A DNA stretch of 6,532 nucleotides from G039029935 sp039029935. GTDB taxonomy: Bacteria > Chloroflexota > Anaerolineae > Caldilineales > Caldilineaceae. Below, one piece after another: positions 1 through 4,344 of the stretch. Numbering within the stretch: position 1 is the stretch's first letter; each line of letters starts with the position of its first letter. Below the pieces are notes generated by a model. It did not search any database. It saw only the letters and a program-made list of their open reading frames with translations, and was not told where the DNA came from. The DNA is taken from contig JBCCFC010000792.1 in the NCBI GenBank assembly GCA_039029935.1, forward strand, positions 1-6,532. The letters are read 5' to 3'. The translations under genes and the position numbers were made by a program.

Positions 1-567
1 CCAAAATGTCCATTGATGCCCAATGATATAGCACCCATAGATAGGTATTGGTTCTTGATTAAGCACCCGACCCACTAACATAGTATAGTGCATAGGGTGT
101 AAAAAACAAAAAAAGAGAGACAATGCCAGATTGTTCTAACACATCTCCCTTAAAATTGTTTTAAGCTTACTCAGGAAGGAAGCAAGTCGCTTGACAAAAT
201 GATTAAGTTTATGAATACACGAAGTCGAGGTAAAATGTCAATCACTAACAGATACTTGATTTACTGATAACTTACATTAAGTGGACACAAATTACTTATA
301 AAGCAGAAAAGGCCACCGGAAACCACCCCGGTAGCCTTTTCTCACACACAGAAGGAGAAAATCTACAAACAACCTTAAAACCCATTACCCAATCCATCTT
401 TAGTATAACATGGCGATGGGCAAGGATGATCGGTCAAACGCTGTAGTTTATATGGCTGACATCTACGTCATTTGCCGTAGCGAACATGTAAGCATTTTCT
501 AAGGCAGATTGTGTCCGGATAGAGACATTCTCTGGCAAATTCATTGGCAATGCGGCTGAGTTTACGC
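1..567. other. AT-rich noncoding stretch left of the repeat array
   Basis: I see no convincing coding region here on either strand. The only short frames are a 22-codon one beginning near 199 and a 30-codon one at 410-502 (plus strand); neither has a well-placed ribosome binding site. The stretch contains a perfect 7-bp AT-rich hairpin with a 3-base loop at 149-165, an inverted TTGACA/TGTCAA pair at 191-196 and 236-241, and the terminator-like hairpin listed separately at 305-342. A purine-rich GAAGGAG at 351-357 looks like a ribosome binding site but no start codon follows at a usable distance. No tRNA or rRNA signature was recognised. Confidence 0.6.
305..342. terminator. Bidirectional intrinsic-terminator-like hairpin
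   Basis: Two 15-base arms (305-319 and 328-342) flank an 8-base loop. Each arm pairs an A-rich end with a T-rich end, AGAAAAGG against CCTTTTCT, around a GC-rich core. The one non-complementary position is a C-A mismatch in plus-strand RNA but a U-G wobble in minus-strand RNA, so the stem is better for leftward transcripts. It could end the leftward gene cluster, although it lies about 410 bases past the first sulfatase's stop, or a rightward transcript from the left. Structure is read directly from sequence; terminator function is inferred. Confidence 0.65.
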
Positions 568-579
568 AGTGTTCAGTGA

Positions 580-656
580 TCGGTATTCGGTAGATCGGTA
601 TTCGGTAGGTCGATGCAGTCGGTGCGTCGGTATTCGGTAAGTCGGTATTCAGTAAA
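580..656. repeat. Left arm of repeat array, 15-bp TCGGTATTCGGTARR units
   Basis: Four near-identical 15-base units with consensus TCGGTATTCGGTARR lie at 580-594, 595-609, 627-641 and 642-656. A degenerate 17-base unit at 610-626 sits between the second and third. The fourth unit has TTCAGTA instead of TTCGGTA. Together with the oppositely oriented array at 661-773 it forms a degenerate inverted arrangement: for example CAGTCGGTG at 616-624 is the exact reverse complement of 764-772. This resembles the short tandemly repeated elements common in cyanobacteria and several uncultured phyla; no coding function is seen. Confidence 0.85.
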
Positions 657-660
657 TCCT

Positions 661-773
661 CACTGACCGACCTACCGACCTACTGACCTACCGACCTACT
701 GACCACTGACCTACTGACCTACTGACCACTGACCACTGACCACTGACCACTGACCTACTGATCCACCGACTGC
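661..773. repeat. Right arm of repeat array, mixed 7- and 8-bp units
   Basis: On the plus strand the array parses into 8-base units YGACCTAC (seven clear copies plus one degenerate TGATCCAC) mixed with five 7-base units TGACCAC, four of them consecutive at the centre. Mixing of 7- and 8-base periods suggests slipped-strand expansion. On the minus strand it reads as repeated GTCAGTAG, GTCGGTAG and GTCAGTG. It overlaps the 3' end of the first sulfatase gene, whose TAG stop at 755-757 is supplied by one GTCAGTAG-type unit, so changes in the array could alter the protein's last residues. Confidence 0.9.
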
Positions 774-2272
774 CCCTCAGTCCAAGGGGCACCAACCACA
801 CGTCCGGACAAATCCAGTGGTGGCGGCGGCCAGTGTAGGCCGCGTTGTCCACCAAATCCACGCGAAGGGCCCGGTGTATATTCGAGATCAGGCAAACCAA
901 TCAATGCACCATTTTGTACCCACGCTTCATCTGTGCCATACAGTTCGTCGAGCAGCCATCCTGTCAACTGTTGACGTAGGTCGGCATGTTGTGGATCATC
1001 GGCCAAGTTCATGGACTCTTCGGGATCGGCTGCGGTGTCAAAGAGCTGCACGTGGTTGCCTGTAGGGTAGTAGATGAGCTTGTGACGCCCGTCATGAATC
1101 ATCCGTGTCGCAGTGGGACCTTCGGCACACTCACCATAGATGTACTCGCGTGTTTGTGCACCAATCATGGAGATGCCATCAACCGTATCTGGAATCTCCA
1201 GCCCCGCCAAGTCCAACAATGTGGGCATGACATCCTGCCAGCCAACCAGACGGTTGTCCACACGGTGATGGCCGACACGTTCATCGCCCGCTGTCCCCAT
1301 CAGAATCATAGGGATGTTGGCCGCGTTCTCATAGAAAAGCCGTTTGGCCCATAACCCATGATCACCGAGCATGTCACCGTGATCCGAGGTGAACATGATG
1401 ATGGTGTTGTCAAGTTCTTCCTCCTCGCGCAGGGTCCCAAGGATCACACGGATCTGGTGGTCGATGTGGGTGCAGAGCGCATAGAAGGCGCGTTTAATTT
1501 GGCGCATTTCATGGTCACTGTAGCGATCCCATTCAGCATTGACGCGCTGTAAGAGATAGGGCATCAGGCTTGGCTCAAACGACCAAGGGCCAATGTTACG
1601 TGGTTCGGGATCAACGTCGCGGTACATATCCAGATAACACTGCAATGGGGCCAGTGGTGGATGGGGGTGACAGTAGGAGAGGAACCAAAAGGCAGGGCGG
1701 CGTGGGTCGCGCCGTTTGATTTGGCGTGCCATCTGTTGGGTGGTCCAGTTGGTGACATGGGTGTATTCGGGCAGATGCCAAGGCCGGTTCACGTAGTCGT
1801 TGTTGGTCATGCCATGTGTAAACGCCTGTCCGGCATATCCTTCATCGGCCAAGAACATCTCGTGATCGTCGATGGTTCCCAACTGTGGTCGTCCCTCTTC
1901 GGCAAGGATAACATCATCAAAGCCGATGCGGTCGCGTTGTGGGAAGACATGGAGTTTGCCGACCGCTTGGGCTTGGTAGCCCGCATCACGGAAGGTCTGC
2001 GCCACTGTGGGCAGGTCGGGCATGAGGGCATCGGTCATAAAGGTGCGGTCGCCATGTGTGCGTGGCGTCGTCCCTGTCATCAGTGTGCGCCGTGCCGGGA
2101 TGCAGATGGGGCATTCAGTGTAAGCGTTGGTGAAGCGGATACCGTTGTGCGCCATTTGATCCAGAGTGGGTGTTTGAATAGAGGGATGGCCTGCCACACC
2201 GAGCAATGAGGCAGGCCAGTGGTCTGTGGAAATAAGCAGCACGTTGGGTCTGCCATGGTCGCTTGTCAGCAT
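755..2272 (-). CDS. Cysteine-type sulfatase, alkaline phosphatase superfamily
   Basis: A 505-residue sulfatase that would hydrolyse an organic sulfate ester. The N-terminal core opens with NVLLISTDHWP (metal-binding Asp17, His18 where many sulfatases have Asp or Gln). The signature CIPAR places the formylglycine-precursor cysteine at 57 and arginine at 61, followed by LMTG. GKLHV gives Lys106/His108, CHPHPP lies near 201-206, and SDHGDMLGDHGLWAK gives Asp297, His298 and Lys310, completing the usual metal and sulfate site. Length and the SDHG-type motif recall choline sulfatase/arylsulfatase relatives, but the substrate is not readable. No signal peptide is visible, suggesting a cytoplasmic enzyme activated by a formylglycine-generating enzyme elsewhere. 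Start 2272 is preferred over an in-frame ATG at 2320 because AAGGAG lies 6 bases upstream and the extra 16 codons fall into a palindrome. The final codons and the TAG stop are inside the repeat array. Confidence 0.95.
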   Translation of the reverse strand: MLTSDHGRPNVLLISTDHWPASLLGVAGHPSIQTPTLDQMAHNGIRFTNAYTECPICIPARRTLMTGTTPRTHGDRTFMTDALMPDLPTVAQTFRDAGYQAQAVGKLHVFPQRDRIGFDDVILAEEGRPQLGTIDDHEMFLADEGYAGQAFTHGMTNNDYVNRPWHLPEYTHVTNWTTQQMARQIKRRDPRRPAFWFLSYCHPHPPLAPLQCYLDMYRDVDPEPRNIGPWSFEPSLMPYLLQRVNAEWDRYSDHEMRQIKRAFYALCTHIDHQIRVILGTLREEEELDNTIIMFTSDHGDMLGDHGLWAKRLFYENAANIPMILMGTAGDERVGHHRVDNRLVGWQDVMPTLLDLAGLEIPDTVDGISMIGAQTREYIYGECAEGPTATRMIHDGRHKLIYYPTGNHVQLFDTAADPEESMNLADDPQHADLRQQLTGWLLDELYGTDEAWVQNGALIGLPDLEYTPGPSRGFGGQRGLHWPPPPLDLSGRVVGAPWTEGQSVDQ

Positions 2273-2278
2273 TGATTT

Positions 2279-2284
2279 CTCCTT
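2279..2284 (-). promoter_or_regulatory. Ribosome binding site fixing the sulfatase start at 2272
   Basis: AAGGAG on the minus strand with a 6-base spacer to the ATG at 2270-2272. It decides against the longer frame starting at 2320, whose additional codons would be read from the inverted repeat at 2297-2314. Confidence 0.85.
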
Positions 2285-2296
2285 GAAAAAGTTAGA

Positions 2297-2401
2297 AAGA
2301 CTCTGCTGAAAAAAGGTCAAACTGGCTCAAAAGTCCGACTTCTCACCAGTGGTAGAGATCAACAAATTCTACAGAAGTCGGACTTTTTTCAGCAGAGTCT
2401 T
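2297..2401. repeat. 105-bp interrupted palindrome, insertion-sequence-end-like
   Basis: Outer arms at 2297-2314 and 2384-2401 (AAGACTCTGCTGAAAAAA and its complement) match perfectly over 18 bases. Inner arms at 2329-2343 and 2373-2387 match over 15 bases around GTCCGACTTCT, sharing the A/T run with the outer arm on the right side. The right arm is one continuous stretch while the left arm is split by 14 extra bases (2315-2328). The loop is 2344-2372. The TTTTTTCAGCAGAGTCTT end resembles termini of some transposase families, so a solo MITE or IS remnant is plausible; no transposase is present. It lies in the 5' leader of the first sulfatase, ending 13 bases before its ribosome binding site. 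Confidence 0.75.
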
Positions 2402-2406
2402 AGTAA

Positions 2407-2429
2407 GGTTGAAAGGTTGAAAAGTTGAA
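2407..2429. repeat. GTTGAAAR short tandem repeat, copy 1
   Basis: Three consecutive GTTGAA units (GTTGAAAG, GTTGAAAA, GTTGAA) on the plus strand. The same motif recurs at 3175-3198 in the next spacer, so it is a dispersed intergenic repeat rather than a single accident. Confidence 0.75.
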
Positions 2430-2432
2430 GTA

Positions 2433-2483
2433 TATGGTAGGTTAGTCTTGTGCCCTCAAACGAATCAGGACCAACCTACCATA
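2433..2483. repeat. 51-bp palindrome downstream of the GST gene
   Basis: TATGGTAGGTT at 2433-2443 and AACCTACCATA at 2473-2483 are perfect 11-base inverted copies. After one mismatch the stem continues for six more pairs (2445-2450 with 2466-2471, one of them a T-G wobble) around a 15-base loop. It begins only 5 bases past the GST stop codon in the direction of transcription, so it may terminate or stabilise that mRNA, although no clean U-run follows. The GTAGGTTGG...CCAACCTAC style resembles a mobile palindrome common in repeat-rich bacterial genomes (inference). Confidence 0.7.
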
Positions 2484-2488
2484 GGTGG

Positions 2489-3160
2489 CTACTCAGCCGT
2501 TCGTTCCGACAAAATCCACGATTCTGTCTTTGCGGCTCGCTCTTTGAATAGGTCAAATAGGTTGGGCAGAACTGAGTTCTCGACGCTAGGTCGGCTCATC
2601 AGTGCATCACGCCATGCCTTGACTTTGGGTGTGCCGCTGAAGACATCCAAGTCTGGACGTAACTGCTGAACATACCCAAGACGCCGGAAGAGTGGTGCGG
2701 CTGTTGCATCGACCAACCCAAAGTTTTCGCCGTTGAAGAGTGGCCCTGTCACCTCTTCTTCTAGCTGGGCAAACTTGGCTTTAGCCGCTGCAATGTTTTC
2801 TCTAGCGGTCGCTTCGTCCTTTGCCATGTTGATGCGATAGGCGGGACCATAGATGCCACCCACAAAATCACACCACATGCGCTCATAGGCACGTGCCAAC
2901 GGTGTATCCGGCATCATCTGTGGACCGTGTGCCTCATCCAGATACTCGTTGATGACGGCAGACTCAAAGAGTACTTCGCCCGTTGGTGTCTGCACCACAG
3001 GTACTTTGCCCGTTGGTGAAATCTCCAAGAACCAGTCTGGCTTGTTGCTCAGGTCAATATACTCGATGTCGTAATCAATGCCCTTCTCGTTAAACACAGA
3101 CACGCTGCGTTGAACCCAAGGTCACAAATTAAAGCTGACGACTTTGTATTTGTCTGTCAT
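2489..3160 (-). CDS. Glutathione S-transferase, candidate selenoprotein with UGA at catalytic position
   Basis: A 223-residue GST if UGA codon 13 is read through. The N-terminal thioredoxin-like domain runs to about residue 80: first beta strand KYKVVSFNL, then U13-PWVQR in place of the CPWVQR active site of Cys-type (omega-like) GSTs, then ISPTGKVPV with the cis-proline Pro54 for glutathione backbone binding, and FESAVI (Glu66, Ser67) contacting the glutathione gamma-glutamyl group. The helical C-terminal domain covers about 85-210. Start 3160 (ATG) has AAGGAG 8 bases upstream and gives full family length; the frame beginning at GTG 3103 lacks beta strand 1, the active site and any ribosome binding site. 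UGA at 3122-3124 falls precisely on the catalytic cysteine codon, and a SECIS-like hairpin follows. Cys-type GSTs act in thiol transfer, dehalogenation or reductive deglutathionylation; the substrate is unknown. Alternatives are a Cys-to-stop mutation or a sequence error. GST identity is near certain; Sec decoding is probable, not proven. Confidence 0.85.
3082..3121 (-). promoter_or_regulatory. Candidate bacterial SECIS stem-loop after the UGA
   Basis: The 40 nt immediately after UGA can fold as follows. Basal pairs CCUU (3121-3118) with AAGG (3085-3082). Middle pairs GUU (3115-3113) with AAC (3091-3089). After a C-U mismatch (3112/3092), a six-pair upper stem AACGCA (3111-3106) pairs with UGUGUU (3098-3093), including one G-U. 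The apical loop is GCGUGUC (3105-3099). The loop starts 16 nt after the UGA and its first base is G, compatible with the loose bacterial SECIS pattern recognised by SelB. Folding was done by eye; no energy was computed. Confidence 0.5.
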
Positions 3161-3168
3161 AATGAAAA

Positions 3169-3174
3169 CTCCTT
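3169..3174 (-). promoter_or_regulatory. Ribosome binding site placing the GST start upstream of the UGA
   Basis: AAGGAG on the minus strand, 8 bases before the ATG at 3158-3160. It is the key evidence that translation initiates before the in-frame UGA rather than at GTG 3103, which has no comparable signal. Confidence 0.85.
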
Positions 3175-3198
3175 GTTAAAAGTTGAAAAGTTGAAAGG
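3175..3198. repeat. GTTGAAAR short tandem repeat, copy 2
   Basis: GTTAAAA, GTTGAAAA and GTTGAAAGG in tandem on the plus strand, the same family as 2407-2429. It lies immediately upstream of the GST ribosome binding site, in that gene's 5' leader. Confidence 0.7.
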
Positions 3199-3211
3199 TG
3201 GAAGAGCGAAG

Positions 3212-3238
3212 AGTGATTAGTGATTAGTGATTAGTGAT
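3212..3238. repeat. AGTGATT heptamer tandem repeat
   Basis: Three perfect AGTGATT units followed by a partial AGTGAT. Length polymorphism by slippage would be expected. It lies in the spacer between the oxygenase and GST genes; no function is evident. Confidence 0.9.
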
Positions 3239-3263
3239 GGGTTGACCTTGTCACCCCCTCTCA

Positions 3264-3327
3264 CCCCTACACCATCACACCCCTACACCATCACACCCCT
3301 ACACCATCACACCCCTACACCATCACA
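3264..3327. repeat. Four perfect 16-bp tandem repeats abutting the oxygenase stop codon
   Basis: CCCCTACACCATCACA occurs four times without change at 3264-3279, 3280-3295, 3296-3311 and 3312-3327. A degenerate partial unit precedes it (about 3251-3263), and CTATCACAC follows (3328-3336), running through the oxygenase stop codon at 3331-3333. Perfect identity of the units suggests recent expansion. It lies just downstream of the oxygenase gene and upstream of the GST gene. Confidence 0.95.
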
Positions 3328-3330
3328 CTA

Positions 3331-4242
3331 TCACACTGCAAACATTTTCTCATACGTTGTCTTCCGTTTGCGGCGTTGTAAGGTTACATGGTCGGGATAC
3401 ATGTCGGGATCGTGATCGAGTCCGGTTTCGCGGTCGAGATAGAGCGGGAAGTCTTCTCGTGGTGGTTTGGCGTGGTCATAGCCGTGTGTGTAGCTGCGCA
3501 TGATAATGCGTTGTTCACGTGTGAGTGTTGCCAGCCATTCAGGGTCGGATGTGAGTCGGTCTGCTGCGATGACCCATGAGGGGCAATAAGCGAGGAAGAG
3601 GTTTTTACGTGTGATGTCGCTCTCATTGGCCTCAACGCGATGCCAGATGCCGCCGTGCATAATGGTCATGGCTCCTGGGCGGACTTGCAGGATTTTCTCG
3701 TTGGGTAGTGATTCATGTGTATCATAGCCAGGGAAATATTGCTGACGGTGGCTTCCTGGCATACAGACAAAGTTACCCATCTTGGGACTCGTCAAATCGG
3801 TCAGCCAATAGCCGATTTTGATCTGTAGCGGTAGGATGGGCGAGAAGATGCCATAGGGCAGTGCGCGTGCGCCATCGGGGTGCCACTTATTGTTGCGTCC
3901 TCCACTGGGCGTACGCAGAAACATTTCACTAAGTTGTAACTTAAGCTGTTCGCCATAGACATCATAGACATAGCCGACATGACGTGGGTGGTCGATCAAA
4001 CTAGAAAGAATCGGGTCTAGCTCGACAAAGTTTTGGACGCTCAAATATTCACCAGGCACATATTTTGGGTGAACCTGTGACACACGGTCAACGGCGTCAA
4101 GGTATTCATCCACCTCATCCTGTGTGAGGGCATCTTCAATAATCAAAAAGCCATCTTCGATAAAATTTTCCCACTGGTCGCTGGTAAACCCGGACGGGGC
4201 GACCTTATAGTCTGTCTCTGGATGTTGCCCATTGGTATTCAT
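3331..4242 (-). CDS. Phytanoyl-CoA dioxygenase (PhyH) family Fe(II)/2-oxoglutarate oxygenase
   Basis: A 303-residue non-heme iron oxygenase expected to couple 2-oxoglutarate decarboxylation to hydroxylation of a small organic substrate. After an N-terminal helix-rich segment (FIEDGFLIIEDALTQDEVDEYL, about 27-48, typical of the family start) the double-stranded beta-helix core carries the iron ligands His121 and Asp123 in WHPDG and distal His201 in GGIWHRVEAN. Arg212 in ITRKN is the likely 2-oxoglutarate carboxylate anchor. MPGSH at 161-165 is another family hallmark. Length is normal. The ATG at 4240-4242 has GAGGAG 8 bases upstream. The substrate cannot be predicted: PhyH paralogues act on lipids, metabolites, ectoine and halogenated or natural-product scaffolds. 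It is separated from the upstream sulfatase by 102 bases, mostly a hairpin. Its TGA stop shows that UGA is normally a stop codon here. The C-terminal 50 residues are polar and basic (LQRRKRKTTYEKMF). Confidence 0.95.
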   Translation of the reverse strand: MNTNGQHPETDYKVAPSGFTSDQWENFIEDGFLIIEDALTQDEVDEYLDAVDRVSQVHPKYVPGEYLSVQNFVELDPILSSLIDHPRHVGYVYDVYGEQLKLQLSEMFLRTPSGGRNNKWHPDGARALPYGIFSPILPLQIKIGYWLTDLTSPKMGNFVCMPGSHRQQYFPGYDTHESLPNEKILQVRPGAMTIMHGGIWHRVEANESDITRKNLFLAYCPSWVIAADRLTSDPEWLATLTREQRIIMRSYTHGYDHAKPPREDFPLYLDRETGLDHDPDMYPDHVTLQRRKRKTTYEKMFAV

Positions 4243-4261
4243 AGTATCTTTCTCCTCAAAA

Positions 4262-4335
4262 GATAGTGTCGCTGATGTAGGGAACGCGGCTTGGCCTCAA
4301 AACAAATCCGCGTTCCCTAAACCCGTGACACTATC
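4262..4335. repeat. Two-step palindrome between sulfatase and oxygenase genes
   Basis: Outer arms GATAGTGTC (4262-4270) and GACACTATC (4327-4335) pair over 9 bases. Inner arms TAGGGAACGCGG (4278-4289) and CCGCGTTCCCTA (4308-4319) pair perfectly over 12 bases around an 18-base loop, with short unpaired flanks (7 bases each side) between the two stems. It lies 9 bases past the upstream sulfatase's stop and 4 bases before the oxygenase ribosome binding site (4251-4257), filling almost the whole spacer. It could be a processing or stability hairpin, an attenuator, or a non-autonomous mobile palindrome. No U-run follows, so a simple intrinsic terminator is less likely. Confidence 0.8.
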
Positions 4336-4344
4336 GTTACTATC

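Noticed and set aside
410..502. 30-codon plus-strand frame in the left noncoding stretch
   Set aside because: It has no Shine-Dalgarno sequence, is short, and resembles no known small protein.
580..773. CRISPR array
   Set aside because: Units are 7, 8 and 15 bases long in direct succession without unique spacers of uniform size, and no cas genes are present.
986..2209. Plus-strand open frames of 64 to 182 codons opposite the first sulfatase
   Set aside because: They lie antisense to a sulfatase with all catalytic motifs intact and show no recognisable protein features; they are coding-strand shadows.
2273..2320. Longer start of the first sulfatase at ATG 2320
   Set aside because: The ATG at 2272 has AAGGAG 6 bases upstream and begins right before the conserved NVLLISTD core; the extra codons would be translated from the inverted repeat.
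2489..3103. GST as an ordinary 204-residue gene from GTG 3103
   Set aside because: No ribosome binding site, and it would lack beta strand 1 and the catalytic residue. The ATG at 3160 with AAGGAG explains the full domain if UGA is read through.
3122..3124. UGA as tryptophan or another sense codon through a changed genetic code
   Set aside because: The oxygenase gene ends at TGA exactly where the protein should end, and both sulfatases contain no in-frame TGA, so UGA appears to be a normal stop.
3264..3327. CRISPR or iteron-type origin from the 16-bp repeats
   Set aside because: Copies are directly adjacent without spacers, and no replication initiator gene or AT-rich unwinding region is nearby.
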